A stretch of 57,847 bases of DNA from Mycolicibacterium sp. J2 (GCF_026240945.1 NZ_JAPFPY010000030.1:1-57847); one strand, 5' to 3'; numbered from the stretch's first letter, positions 14,752 through 23,770 are shown. Notes: generated from the letters alone by a model not told the origin. Program-made: numbers and translations.

Positions 14752-17097
14752 TCACCGCCCGAATCCCGCCTTGCGCAAGGCGTCGGCCATCGAACCCGAT
14801 GCCGGCTTGGCGTCCTGCCGTGCCCCGGTGGCGCCTCGCTTCTGGTTTCGCCGCTCACCACCCGGCCGGCCCTGGCGTTCGGGCTGCTGTTTGGGCCGGG
14901 CCTGCGGATTGTCGTTGAGCCGCAACGTCAGTCCGATGCGCTGACGTTCGACGTCCACGTCGACCACCTTGACCCGGACCACCTGACCGGATTTGACCAC
15001 CTCGTGCGGATCGGAGACGAACCGGTCCGACATCGCCGACACGTGCACCAGGCCGTCCTGATGCACCCCGACGTCGACGAAGGCGCCGAACGCCGCGACG
15101 TTGGTGACGACCCCTTCCAACACCATGCCGACCTTCAGGTCGGCGACCTTCTCCACCCCGGCGGCGAAGGTGGCGGTCGAGAAGGCCGGCCGGGGGTCAC
15201 GGCCCGGCTTCTCCAACTCGCCAAGGATGTCGGTGACGGTGGGGATGCCGAAGCGGTCATCGGCGAACTCGGCGGGCTTGAGCGATCGCAGTGTCCGCGC
15301 GTCACCGATCAGCTCGCCGAGCGTGACACCGGCACGGTCGAGGATGCGCCGCACCACCGGGTAGGACTCCGGGTGCACGCCGGAGGCGTCCAGCGGGTCC
15401 TCGCCTCCGGTGATCCGCAGGAAGCCGGCGCACTGCTCGAAGGCCTTGGGGCCCAACCGGGGAACATCCAGCAGGGCCTTGCGGCTCGGGAAGGCACCGG
15501 TCTTCTCTCGATGCGCGACGATGGACTCGGCCAGCGACTCCGTCACGCCGGACACCCGCGACAACAGCGGCACCGACGCCGTGTTCAGGTCGACACCGAC
15601 CGCGTTCACCGCATCTTCGACGACCGCGTCCAGGCTGCGAGCCAGGGTGCCCGGGGTGATGTCGTGCTGGTACTGCCCGACGCCGATGGACTTCGGGTCG
15701 ATCTTGACCAGCTCGGCCAGCGGGTCCTGCAGCCGACGTGCGATGGAGACCGCACCACGGATGGTGACATCCAACTCGGGCAGTTCGTGCGCGGCGTATG
15801 CCGACGCCGAGTACACCGAGGCGCCGGCCTCACTCACCATCGCCTTGGTGGGCGGCTGCGCCCCGGCTGCCCGGATGTCGGCGATGAGTTCGGTTGCCAG
15901 CGCATCGGTTTCACGGGAGGCGGTGCCGTTGCCGATCGCGATCAGCTCGACCCCGTGGCGGGCCACCAGGGCCGCCAGCGTGGCCTTGGCGGTGTCCCAT
16001 TGTTTCTGCGGCTGGTGCGGATAGATGGCGCAGTGGTCGACCACCTTGCCGGTGCGGTCGACCACCGCGACCTTGACCCCGGTCCGGAAGCCGGGGTCCA
16101 GGCCGAGCGTGGTGCGGGTACCGGCGGGTGCGGCCAGCAGCAGATCCTTGAGGTTGCGGGCGAAGACGGCCACGGCCTGCTCTTCGGCGCGCTGCCGCAA
16201 CTTGATCCGGGCGTCGACGGACGCCGAGATCATCAGTTTGGTGCGCCACGCCAGGCGTACGGTGGCCGCCAGCCAGGGCGTCGCCGGGCCCGTCGCTGCC
16301 ATGTCGATACCGAGCGACTGCGCGATCCTGGCCTGATACACCTCGTCGTCACCGCCGTCGAAGGTCAGCGCCAGCGCCTCTTCCTTCTCTCCGCGCAGCA
16401 CGGCCAGCACCCGGTGCGACGGCATGTTCTCCAGCGGCTCGGCGAAGTCGAAATAGTCGCGGAACTTCTGCGCGGCAGCATTTTTCGCGGTTTCATCCGA
16501 CCACGCCCGGGTGCGCAGCGTGCCGTCGGCCCAGAATTTGGCGCGTACCTCCCCTACCAGCTCGGCGTCCTCGGCCGCCCGCTCGATGAGGATGTGCCGG
16601 GCACCGTCGAGGGCCGCAGCCGCGTCGGCGACGTCCTCGCCGACGAACTCCGCGGCGACCTCCTCGGGCACCACCGACGGGTCGGCCAGCAGCCGGTCGG
16701 CCAGCGGCTCCAGGCCCGCTTCCCTGGCGATCTGCGCCTTGGTGCGCCGCTTCGGTTTGTACGGCAGGTAGATGTCCTCGATGCGGGCCTTGGTGTCGGC
16801 GGCCAGCAACGCGGCCTTCAACTCCTCGGTGAGCTTGCCCTGCTCCTGGATCGAGGCCAGCACGGCGTCGCGGCGCTGATCCAGTTCGCGCAGATACTGC
16901 AGGCGTTCCTCCAGCGTGCGCAGCTGACCGTCGTCCAGGCTTCCGGTGACCTCCTTGCGGTAGCGCGCGATGAACGGCACCGTCGCACCCTCGTCGAGCA
17001 GCGCGACCGCGGCGGCGACCTGGCCTTCCGCGACGCCCAGTTCCTCAGCGAGACGGGTGTTTACAGATTTGACGGTGTGTACGGCGCTCTGACTCAC
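14752..17097 (-). CDS. tex: Tex-family S1 RNA-binding transcription accessory protein
   Basis: Product of 781 aa, the usual Tex length. Order of domains: Tex N-terminal helical domain (GVAEGQVAAAVALLDEGATV, ARYRKEVTGSLDDGQLRTLE, DIYLPYKPKRRTKAQIAREA), YqgF-like RNase-H fold (TTLGLDPGFRTGVKVAVVD), HhH repeats (VPLLSRVSGVTESLAESIV; ALLDVPRLGPKAFEQCAGFL), and a C-terminal S1 domain (VLEGVVTNVAAFGAFVDVGV ... GLVHVSAMSDRF), ending in a basic glutamine/arginine tail. Tex influences transcription and RNA turnover. The GTG at 17097 matches the family start; the frame to 17286 overlaps the acyltransferase gene and is not Tex-like. It lies 10 bp downstream of that gene. Confidence 0.95.
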   Translation of the reverse strand: MSQSAVHTVKSVNTRLAEELGVAEGQVAAAVALLDEGATVPFIARYRKEVTGSLDDGQLRTLEERLQYLRELDQRRDAVLASIQEQGKLTEELKAALLAADTKARIEDIYLPYKPKRRTKAQIAREAGLEPLADRLLADPSVVPEEVAAEFVGEDVADAAAALDGARHILIERAAEDAELVGEVRAKFWADGTLRTRAWSDETAKNAAAQKFRDYFDFAEPLENMPSHRVLAVLRGEKEEALALTFDGGDDEVYQARIAQSLGIDMAATGPATPWLAATVRLAWRTKLMISASVDARIKLRQRAEEQAVAVFARNLKDLLLAAPAGTRTTLGLDPGFRTGVKVAVVDRTGKVVDHCAIYPHQPQKQWDTAKATLAALVARHGVELIAIGNGTASRETDALATELIADIRAAGAQPPTKAMVSEAGASVYSASAYAAHELPELDVTIRGAVSIARRLQDPLAELVKIDPKSIGVGQYQHDITPGTLARSLDAVVEDAVNAVGVDLNTASVPLLSRVSGVTESLAESIVAHREKTGAFPSRKALLDVPRLGPKAFEQCAGFLRITGGEDPLDASGVHPESYPVVRRILDRAGVTLGELIGDARTLRSLKPAEFADDRFGIPTVTDILGELEKPGRDPRPAFSTATFAAGVEKVADLKVGMVLEGVVTNVAAFGAFVDVGVHQDGLVHVSAMSDRFVSDPHEVVKSGQVVRVKVVDVDVERQRIGLTLRLNDNPQARPKQQPERQGRPGGERRNQKRGATGARQDAKPASGSMADALRKAGFGR

Positions 17098-17107
17098 GCG
17101 GTGGACC

Positions 17108-18415
17108 CTACCGAATGGCGGCGACAGGTCCGGGCAACACCGCTGCGAGCCGGGCCGTGGCGATCGCCACCAGGAAGACGCCCAGTGCGCTGTAGCCGGC
17201 GACTCCGCTGAGCCCGAACTTCGCCATAAGTAGAACCGCCACCCCCGCCGCGCAGACCAGCGCTCCGGCGGCCACCGACCGGGCACCGGTGGCGGTGGCC
17301 GGACGGTCCCACAACGGCAGCGGGCGGTGCTCCAACGGGGACAGCGCCATGAACAGCCCGGTCATCACCACCGCGAACACCCCCGCCCGCAACGCCAGCA
17401 GCCCCCAGAAACCGGCCGCATGCACGTCGTAGGCGTCCAGGCCGACGGCGTGCAGGCCGAAGGTGGCCACCGCGATGGCCGGGATATGCCACAGGTAGAG
17501 CGTCATGGCACCACCGTTGCCGGTCGCGACGACGGTCCACACCCGGGGTCGTTGCGCCCACCGCCGGATCGGCCCTGCCACGGCGACGAACAGCAGCGAC
17601 ATCCAGGTGCAGTGCAGCGCCAGCAGCGTGGTCGGAGGCGACACATTGGACATCCGCTCCGTTCCGGTCACCACCAGGGATACGTCGTAGGGGCCGGTGA
17701 TGGCCAGCACCACCTGTGCGGTCAGTGCGGCGGCCGCACCCGCCAGCGCGACGCGCGGCCGGATCAGCCCGCGGGCGTAGCCGACGCCGATCACCATCGG
17801 GATGAGCCAGACGACGACGAAGTTGGGCAGACCGGCTTCCGGGTTGTCCAGGACCAGACGCAGGGTGTCGAAGGCCGCGGCGACCAGGATCAGGCCGAGC
17901 ACCATCGCCAGGGTGGACCCCAGGCCGCGCAGCCGGGTCAACGCCGGAACGAACGCCAGCACCACCAGGTAGACCCCCAGGAACCACAGCAGTGCCACGC
18001 ATTCGCGGCCGAGGCCGGCGGCGGATTCGGCGCCGAGCACAGCCCGTGCCAGAATCAGCGCCGCCGTCCAGAACGCCAGATACCAGAACACCGGCCGGCA
18101 CAGCCGCTGGGCTCGGGTGAACAGCCATGTGCCCCAAGGGGTTCGGCCGGGATGCCAGCCGTAGGCACCGGCGGCGCCGCCGGCCAGGAAGAACAGCGGC
18201 ATCACCTGCACCACCCAGGTGATGGGTGCCAGCGCCGGCAGCTCACCGAGGATGTTCCCGATCCGCAGCCCACCGTCGTCGATGGTGGCCAGCAGCAGCG
18301 CACTGTGGCCGAACATCACCACCACCAGGGCGGCGAGCCGAGCCACGTCGATGGCCCGGTCGCGGCCCGGGGTGGCGGCGTCGGGGAGCGGAGTCACGGG
18401 TTCGGTGAGCGCCAT
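17108..18415 (-). CDS. Acyltransferase-3 family integral membrane protein
   Basis: Product of 435 aa with about ten membrane helices. The opening RDRAIDVARLAALVVVMFGH carries the Asp/Arg and terminal His typical of acyltransferase-3 (OafA/NodX-like) proteins, and the PLFFLAGGAAGAYGW and TLYLWHIPAIAVATF blocks also fit. Such enzymes O-acylate sugars, lipids or peptidoglycan at the membrane. The ATG at 18415 (MALTEPV) is preferred to 18433. Upstream of tex on the same strand. The substrate is unknown. Confidence 0.8.
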   Translation of the reverse strand: MALTEPVTPLPDAATPGRDRAIDVARLAALVVVMFGHSALLLATIDDGGLRIGNILGELPALAPITWVVQVMPLFFLAGGAAGAYGWHPGRTPWGTWLFTRAQRLCRPVFWYLAFWTAALILARAVLGAESAAGLGRECVALLWFLGVYLVVLAFVPALTRLRGLGSTLAMVLGLILVAAAFDTLRLVLDNPEAGLPNFVVVWLIPMVIGVGYARGLIRPRVALAGAAAALTAQVVLAITGPYDVSLVVTGTERMSNVSPPTTLLALHCTWMSLLFVAVAGPIRRWAQRPRVWTVVATGNGGAMTLYLWHIPAIAVATFGLHAVGLDAYDVHAAGFWGLLALRAGVFAVVMTGLFMALSPLEHRPLPLWDRPATATGARSVAAGALVCAAGVAVLLMAKFGLSGVAGYSALGVFLVAIATARLAAVLPGPVAAIR

Positions 18416-18475
18416 ATGTCCAGCCTGCCCCAACCCGGGCGGTAGCGGATGAGTAGGACTACGCGATGTTGCCCC

Positions 18476-18525
18476 GGGCGAGCGAAGCGACGGGGCGAAA
18501 TACCCTGGGCGAGCGAAGCGACGGG
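18476..18525. repeat. Two exact copies of a 19-bp direct repeat
   Basis: GGGCGAGCGAAGCGACGGG occurs at 18476-18494 and again at 18507-18525, a 31-bp period, between the fdxA stop and the start of the acyltransferase gene. It is not coding. Similar GAGCGAAGCGA strings are, from memory, frequent between genes in mycobacteria, so this is likely a dispersed intergenic repeat rather than a local operator. Confidence 0.8.
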
Positions 18526-18535
18526 AATGAGAGAT

Positions 18536-18868
18536 TCAGGGCAATGCGGCGATCAGCGGCGTGTCGACCCCGACGCGGCCGAGCCCGGCAGCGCCGCCGG
18601 GTGCGCCCAGCGGCTCGTCCCGGCCGGGCAGCACCTCGTCGAAGAACGCCGCGTTGTCGGCCAGGTGCGCCAGCTGGTCCTCGGGGACGTCGGTTTCGTA
18701 GAAGATGGCGTCCGCCTCGCAGGCGATCCGGCAGGCACCGCAGTCGACGCATTCGCCGGGGTTGATGTACATCGTGCGGGCGCCCTCGTAAATGCAGTCC
18801 ACAGGGCATTCCGCGACGCATGACTTGTGCATGACGTCCACACAGGCGGTTCCGATCACGTAGGTCAT
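18536..18868 (-). CDS. fdxA: FdxA-type ferredoxin (3Fe-4S/4Fe-4S, seven-iron)
   Basis: Product of 110 aa. N-terminal MTYVIGTACVDVMHKSCVAECPVDCIYEG followed by ECVDCGACRIACEADAIF (split at conserved blocks) gives the two cysteine sets of the mycobacterial/Streptomyces seven-iron ferredoxins; NAAFFDEVLPGRDEPLGAPGG is the conserved C-terminal extension. A cytoplasmic electron carrier. M. tuberculosis fdxA (Rv2007c) belongs to the hypoxia/NO-induced DosR regulon, and two DosR-like boxes lie 58-99 bp upstream of this start, so the same regulation is likely here. Confidence 0.93.
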   Translation of the reverse strand: MTYVIGTACVDVMHKSCVAECPVDCIYEGARTMYINPGECVDCGACRIACEADAIFYETDVPEDQLAHLADNAAFFDEVLPGRDEPLGAPGGAAGLGRVGVDTPLIAALP

Positions 18869-18925
18869 ACCGAAAACGTTACGAAGCGCCGGCTCCCCAA
18901 ATCAGCTGCCGAAGGAACCCGGTCC

Positions 18926-18967
18926 AGCCGACCAAAGTCCCCACCTTCGAGGGACCAAAGTCCTCAA
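18926..18967 (-). promoter_or_regulatory. Two tandem DosR-like boxes upstream of fdxA
   Basis: On the + strand the decamer pair GACCAAAGTCC occurs at 18930-18940 and 18953-18963, centres 23 bp apart (about two helical turns). Flanks fit the DosR consensus (TTSGGGACTWWAGTCCCSAA): the distal copy reads AGGGACCAAAGTCCTCAA (18950-18967), the proximal CCGACCAAAGTCCCCA (18928-18943). Tandem boxes 60-100 bp before the start of fdxA match known DosR targets. The distal box overlaps the stop codon of the small membrane-protein gene upstream. Confidence 0.75.
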
Positions 18968-19350
18968 TCGGCGGGCAGATCGGTGTGTCGCCGGGTGGCA
19001 CCCCACAGTCCGACACCGATCCCGACGACCGCACCACCGAGACCGATGATCCGCTGCCCTCGGGTCAGGTCGTGGTGCACGCTGACCCCGCCCAGCAGGT
19101 CGGCCGCGTCGGCGCCGCCGGAGGCCAGGAACCAGCCGCGGGTGTCGCGGCCGCGCAGCCCGGAAGTCAGCAGCAGCCCGCCGATCAACGCGTCGCGGTA
19201 GCCCATCGAGCGCAGCAGCAGGCGGGCCGACGGTCCCGGATCGTTGGGCTCACCCCACCATCGGTTGGCGCGCAGCGGATCGACCAGGAAGGAGACGCCG
19301 GAGGCGAGCCGGATGCCGCCGGCGACGAGCGCGGCGCGATCGATGGGCAT
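18964..19350 (-). CDS. Small membrane protein (DUF4267-like)
   Basis: Product of 128 aa beginning MPIDRAALVAGGIRLASGVSF, with three or four hydrophobic segments (RLASGVSFLVD; YRDALIGGLLLTSGL; AADLLGGVSVHH; IGLGGAVVGIGVGLWGATR). The pattern RDALIGGLLL and ADAADLLGG recalls DUF4267 proteins. The ATG at 19350 is chosen because the long in-frame extension to 20040 overlaps the gene on the other strand. Its last codons overlap the distal DosR-like box of fdxA. Function unknown. Confidence 0.6.
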   Translation of the reverse strand: MPIDRAALVAGGIRLASGVSFLVDPLRANRWWGEPNDPGPSARLLLRSMGYRDALIGGLLLTSGLRGRDTRGWFLASGGADAADLLGGVSVHHDLTRGQRIIGLGGAVVGIGVGLWGATRRHTDLPAD

Positions 19351-19386
19351 GCTGGCAGCATAAAACGCAGGTGAGCCCCCGTTGAC

Positions 19387-20073
19387 GTGATTACAGTCCT
19401 CATCGTGGGCGTCACGCAGCCGGCCGATCGCCGCGCCAGACCGGTGTTGCGCTGGCTGGCGCTCGCCGCGTCGCTCGCGGTGTCGGCCGTCGTCGTCTAC
19501 GCGCAGGACACCGCGCCCGCACCCGAGGCGGGCATGACGAGCGCTCAGGATCCGCCTTCGGCGGCACCCGAGCCGACCGTGACGACCGTGACGACCACCA
19601 AGGCCGAATTGTTGGCCGCCAGCGCGCCGCCCGAGGCGGCCAATGTGTTCGACTTCCCGCTCGGCAAGGGGGTGGCTCCCGAGGGCGGACTGCAGGTCAA
19701 GACCATTTGGGTGGCGCGCGCCATCGCGATGATGTTCCCGGAGATCAAGACCATCGGCGGTTTTCGGCAGGATCCGTTGAAGTGGCATCCCAACGGGCTG
19801 GCGATCGACGTGATGATCCCGAACTATCACTCCGATGCCGGCATCGAGCTCGGAAACCAGATCGCCGGATATGCCTTGGCCAACGCCGCTCGCTGGGGTG
19901 TGCTGCACGTGATCTGGCGGCAGGGGTTCTATCCCGGTATCGGGGCCCCCAGCTGGACGGCGGACTACGGCAACGAGACCGCCAACCACTTCGATCATGT
20001 CCACATCGCCACCGACGGCGGCGGTTACCCCACCGGGCACGAAACGTATTACCTCAGTTCGCTGCAGTCCTGA
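19387..20073 (+). CDS. Exported protein with ARB-07466-like C-terminal domain
   Basis: Product of 228 aa. An N-terminal signal peptide or anchor (PVLRWLALAASLAVSAVVVYA) is followed by an Ala/Pro/Thr linker and a ~125-residue globular domain with KWHPNGLAIDVMIPN and HFDHVHIATDG. The spaced H-x-D and HxH residues resemble the peptidase-M15-like, ARB-07466 domain found in mycobacterial exported proteins, sometimes linked to NLP/P60 or lytic enzymes. It probably acts in the cell wall. The GTG at 19387 has AGGTGAG about 11 nt upstream; the GTG at 19405 is an alternative. Enzymatic activity is not proven. Confidence 0.65.
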   Translation: MITVLIVGVTQPADRRARPVLRWLALAASLAVSAVVVYAQDTAPAPEAGMTSAQDPPSAAPEPTVTTVTTTKAELLAASAPPEAANVFDFPLGKGVAPEGGLQVKTIWVARAIAMMFPEIKTIGGFRQDPLKWHPNGLAIDVMIPNYHSDAGIELGNQIAGYALANAARWGVLHVIWRQGFYPGIGAPSWTADYGNETANHFDHVHIATDGGGYPTGHETYYLSSLQS

Positions 20074-20079
20074 GCCGGT

Positions 20080-21036
20080 TCACCCGCGCAGGGTGACGTG
20101 CGGGCTCTGCCCGTACGCCTCGCGGTAATACACGGCGAATCGGCTGGTGTGCAGGAATCCCCATTTGCGGGCGATCTCGGCGACCGTCGTGGTGGCGCGG
20201 TTGCCGGCGATGAGGTCGAGGTGGGCATGGTGCAGGCGCACCCGCCGAAGGTATTCGGTGGGCGTGCAGTCCCGGTGTTTACGGAACATGTACTGCAAGG
20301 CGCGAGGTGTCACGTAGACGGCTTGGGCGATATCGGTCATCGAGATGTCGCGCTGGGCGTTGTCGTCGATGAACGAGATGGCCCGCCTGAGCAGCACCGG
20401 CGTGCTGTCGCGGCGGTCGCCGGCGGTGGGGTCCAGTAGCGCGGTGCTGGGGAACGCGGACAGCACGCTGGCCGCGACATAGCGTTGCACGGCGCCGGCC
20501 ACCATCGGGTTCTCGGCGACGAATGGGTCGGCGGCGACGTTGTCGCGGATATAGGCGATGAGGCCGGCCAGGTGCGCGTTGGCGTGCGCGGATACCGGTT
20601 GCAGAGCGGTCAACCGGACGGGGGCGCCGTCGTCGTGCGCAGCCGTCGCCGCCACCTCGTCGAACAGGGTGCGGTCGAGCAGCAGGTGACTGAACCGGCC
20701 CGCTCGGACCGAACCGCTGAACGGCAGATCGTCGTGCACACCGTAGGCCAGCACGTCCCGCGGCCCTGCGGTTTCCGGCGGCTGGGCCGGCAGGCGTTGT
20801 TCTACGGCACCGGCTTCCACCAGGCAGATCGCGACTTTTGCCAGGGGATCCATGTCATATCGGAAACCGAAGCCGAACTCGCTGCGCTGTGCCGCCACCT
20901 TGCCGATCTCGGTCGAGGTGACCCGGACATGGGTGCGCGGTGCTGCCACCACAGACATCCGGATCGCGCCGTAGGTGGCACTCAACGCGGCCTCGGCGAC
21001 GCCAAGGTCGTCGGTGTCGACGAGCACAGTTGGCAC
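20080..21036 (-). CDS. AraC-family transcriptional regulator
   Basis: Product of 318 aa. The N-terminal ~170 residues look like the cupin-type AraC-binding domain (SATYGAIRMSVV; RFSHLLLDRTLF). The C-terminal ~100 residues are the double HTH: RAISFIDDNAQRDISMTDIA, YVTPRALQYMFRKHRDCTPTEYL, then IARKWGFLHTSRFAVYYREAYG with the family signature. The GTG at 21036 has GAGGAGGG about 6 nt upstream. Divergent from the FUSC gene across a 117-bp gap that includes the 12-bp palindrome GCGGGTACCCGC (21053-21064), a possible site for this regulator. Confidence 0.88.
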   Translation of the reverse strand: MPTVLVDTDDLGVAEAALSATYGAIRMSVVAAPRTHVRVTSTEIGKVAAQRSEFGFGFRYDMDPLAKVAICLVEAGAVEQRLPAQPPETAGPRDVLAYGVHDDLPFSGSVRAGRFSHLLLDRTLFDEVAATAAHDDGAPVRLTALQPVSAHANAHLAGLIAYIRDNVAADPFVAENPMVAGAVQRYVAASVLSAFPSTALLDPTAGDRRDSTPVLLRRAISFIDDNAQRDISMTDIAQAVYVTPRALQYMFRKHRDCTPTEYLRRVRLHHAHLDLIAGNRATTTVAEIARKWGFLHTSRFAVYYREAYGQSPHVTLRG

Positions 21037-21153
21037 GAAATCCCTCCTCGTGGCGGGTACCCGCTCTCCCAGCGGCGAAAAGCTGCTCGGGTTCGCGACC
21101 CGCCGGCTTCAGCCGGGCATCGGCTGCGCGACGCCGTACCGGACAATCGAGGC

Positions 21154-23226
21154 ATGCATCCGCCGGCGCTTCGCGATCGCGCTGCACGCTTCATCGTCGA
21201 TTCCGATCCTGGCCGGTTGCGGTTGCGCAGCGCGGCGGCGACGACGTTGTCGCTGGTGTTGGCCATCATCGCGCTGTTGACGCTCACCCGGATCACCCAG
21301 CAGCCGGTCACCGTGGCCATGCTGGGCGCCATCGTGGCGATGCAGTCTTCGGCCGCAGTGAAGGACAAACAGCAGCATCAACGGGTCATCACGACGCTCC
21401 TGCTGCCGTTTCCCGCGGTCGGGGCGGTGGCGCTGGCCGCCGTACTGTCCCCGTTCGGGTGGGTGGCCGATATCGGGTTCATCGCCGTCCTGTTCGCCGC
21501 GGTCTGGGTGCGTCGATTCGGCCCGCGGGGCAACGCGCTGGGCATGGTCGCGTTCATGTCGTACTTCTTCGCGTTGTTCATCCACGCCGCGCCCCGCCAG
21601 CTCCCGATTCTGGCCGCCGCCGTCGGCGTCGGGATCGGCGCGACGCTGACGGTGCGGACACTGGTCTTCCCCGACCGCCCGCGCGCGGAGGTCAGCCACC
21701 TGGTGCGCGCTCTGCGCGGCGTATCGGTCTCGGTGCTGGATGCGATCGGTGCCGAACGGACCGACCATGCCGGCCTCGTGCTGCGACGCCGGCTCGACCG
21801 GCTCGGCGACACCGGCCTGATGATCGACGATTGGCTCGACCGCCACGACGCGGCCCGCACACTGAGCGTCACCAGTGGTGACCTGGCGCTGCGGGTGTTC
21901 GACGCGCAGATCTCGGTGGAACAACTGGCCAGCTTGTTGTGGAGCCTCGACCCGCTCCGGACCTGGCCGGACGGATTACTCGACGCCCTTGCCGCGTTGC
22001 GCGTCTGCTTGCAGGACAACCCGTCCGAAGAACAGCTGCGCGCCGCGCGGAAATCCGCGGCCGCGGCGGCCGACCGTGCCGACGCGGCCACCCCGGAAGG
22101 TATCGCCACGGTGGTGGCCTACCGTGCGTTGCAGGCGCACCTGGCTATCCACCACATCACCACCAATGCGCTGGGCACCAGCGATGCCGCGGAGCCGGAA
22201 CCCGAATCGGCCGACGAGGACACGCCGAGGGGCTTGGATACCCACACCAAGGCCGCCATTCAGGTGGCCGTCGCGACGTCGGCCGCTACCGTCCTTGGTG
22301 AACTGATCTCCCCTGATCGCTGGTACTGGGCGGTGCTGACGGCGTTCCTGGTGTTCACCGGGGTGTCGACGCGCGGCGAGATCCTCACGCGGGCAGGGCA
22401 TCGCATCGTGGGCACGGTTGCGGGGGTGGTCGCCGGGGTGCTGCTGGCCACGCTGATCGGGCGCAACCCGCCGATGCAGATCATCGTCTTGGTCATTTGT
22501 GTGTTCTGCGCGTTCTATCTGGTGACCGTCGCCTATGCGTGGCTGACGTTCTTCGTCACCGTCGTGCTGGCCATGTTGTACGGGCTGTTGGGCAACTTCA
22601 GCGTCCAGGTACTCGAGCTGCGCGTCGTCGAGACCGCGGTCGGCGGTCTGGTCGGTATCGCGTCGGCGTTCTTCGTGTTCACCACCGGCACCCGAGCGAC
22701 GTTCATCGAGAAGACCGGCGAGTACTTCGACCGGTTGACCGACGTGATCGACGCGGGCATCACGTCGGTGTTGGCGCCGGGCGGGCAGACCGATCTGGTG
22801 GCCGAGACCCGCAGCTTGGACAACGCCCTGCAGGAGGTGGTGAAGGCGGGTAAGCCGTTGCAGATGGGGCCCGCCGTGCGCAGCCGCCGCGGTGTTCAGC
22901 GGCTGGTGCGCGGTCTGCAGGCCGGGAACCGTTCCGCCCATGCCCTGGCCCGCGCCGGGGTCAATGCCGCTCGGGCGGACGCGGATACCGCACCGCCCGA
23001 GGCGACGGCCGTGGCACTGCGCAAGGCCGCCGACCGGGTGTGCGCAACCGTCGCCGAGGTCAAGCTCTTGGTGGCCGGGAACGGCACCGCCGCGCCGGAG
23101 ACGCCGACGACGGCGATGATCATGGAGGTCATGGCCTCCTCCGACATCCCGCCCGGACCGGTACGAGGTGCGGTGCGCGCGCTGAACAACCTGGATCGCG
23201 CGCTGACCGAGGTGGCTCGGGAATGA
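21154..23226 (+). CDS. FUSC-family (fusaric-acid-resistance-like) membrane protein
   Basis: Product of 690 aa with two blocks of about six membrane helices (residues ~30-170 and ~375-530), each followed by a soluble helical region, the layout of FUSC/YccS-like proteins. The second block contains the conserved SPDRWYWAVLTAFLVFTG, RAGHRIVGTVAGVVAGVLL and VETAVGGLVGIASAFFV segments. Members are implicated in efflux of aromatic acids. The divergent AraC regulator may control it. The ATG at 21154 begins the hydrophobic core; the long in-frame extension overlaps the regulator gene. Confidence 0.85.
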   Translation: MHPPALRDRAARFIVDSDPGRLRLRSAAATTLSLVLAIIALLTLTRITQQPVTVAMLGAIVAMQSSAAVKDKQQHQRVITTLLLPFPAVGAVALAAVLSPFGWVADIGFIAVLFAAVWVRRFGPRGNALGMVAFMSYFFALFIHAAPRQLPILAAAVGVGIGATLTVRTLVFPDRPRAEVSHLVRALRGVSVSVLDAIGAERTDHAGLVLRRRLDRLGDTGLMIDDWLDRHDAARTLSVTSGDLALRVFDAQISVEQLASLLWSLDPLRTWPDGLLDALAALRVCLQDNPSEEQLRAARKSAAAAADRADAATPEGIATVVAYRALQAHLAIHHITTNALGTSDAAEPEPESADEDTPRGLDTHTKAAIQVAVATSAATVLGELISPDRWYWAVLTAFLVFTGVSTRGEILTRAGHRIVGTVAGVVAGVLLATLIGRNPPMQIIVLVICVFCAFYLVTVAYAWLTFFVTVVLAMLYGLLGNFSVQVLELRVVETAVGGLVGIASAFFVFTTGTRATFIEKTGEYFDRLTDVIDAGITSVLAPGGQTDLVAETRSLDNALQEVVKAGKPLQMGPAVRSRRGVQRLVRGLQAGNRSAHALARAGVNAARADADTAPPEATAVALRKAADRVCATVAEVKLLVAGNGTAAPETPTTAMIMEVMASSDIPPGPVRGAVRALNNLDRALTEVARE

Positions 23227-23229
23227 CCG

Positions 23230-23568
23230 CTAGGTGCGCCGGCGCGCAGACTCGATGATCTTCAGGCGTTCCTTGAACAGCACTTCCAGATCGTCCATGG
23301 AGCGACGTTCGCGCACCATGTCCCAATGGGTGCGCGTGGGTTTGACCGTCTTCGGCTCCGGCGCCACACCGTTGACCAGGATGCCTTCCATGCCGTTGCG
23401 GCACGACCAGGTGCCCGGCACATCGGCATCATCGGCGAACGGCACGTCGAACTCGCTGCCGTTGGCGGTGCGGTAGCGCGCCACCTGGTGCGCCGGCACG
23501 CCGATGTTGCGGTCTGTTTCGTAGCTGACGGCGCCGAGGCGACTGCCTTTCAGGCGGCGTTCACCCAT
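23230..23568 (-). CDS. rbpA: RbpA-family RNA polymerase-binding protein (probable paralogue)
   Basis: Product of 112 aa. RbpA core present: LKGSRLGAVSYETDRN, HQVARYRTANGSEFDVPFAD, PGTWSCRNGMEGILVNG, THWDMVRERRSMDDLEVLFK. RbpA binds RNA polymerase beta/beta' and sigmaA/sigmaB and stabilises the open complex. From memory the canonical mycobacterial RbpA begins MADRVLRGSRLG and is nearly invariant among species; this one differs at many positions (for example IGVPAHQ for HDLAPRQ), so it looks like a second copy. The ATG at 23568 matches the family start but has no strong ribosome binding site. Convergent with FUSC, 3 bp between stops. Confidence 0.88.
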   Translation of the reverse strand: MGERRLKGSRLGAVSYETDRNIGVPAHQVARYRTANGSEFDVPFADDADVPGTWSCRNGMEGILVNGVAPEPKTVKPTRTHWDMVRERRSMDDLEVLFKERLKIIESARRRT

Positions 23569-23770
23569 GATCGGACCATCGGAGAGAAAAACCTTGCATG
23601 GCATGCCCTTTCGGCTGCGAATGGTGTTCGATGACGAACCGCTACGCACCTTTGGCGCACTGTCTGCCTGCTATGCCCGTTGACCGGAGGTTCTGGTTGA
23701 CGACTCTACGCGCAGACCTGCGGGCGGGCTTGTCGGCGTGCCGAACGGGCTTCGGGCGGCAAACGCGGAA

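Noticed and set aside
14665..17211. 848-codon open frame on the + strand opposite tex
   Set aside because: Shadow of tex caused by high-GC codon bias; product is a repetitive, low-complexity string with no recognisable motif, and tex fits its family end to end.
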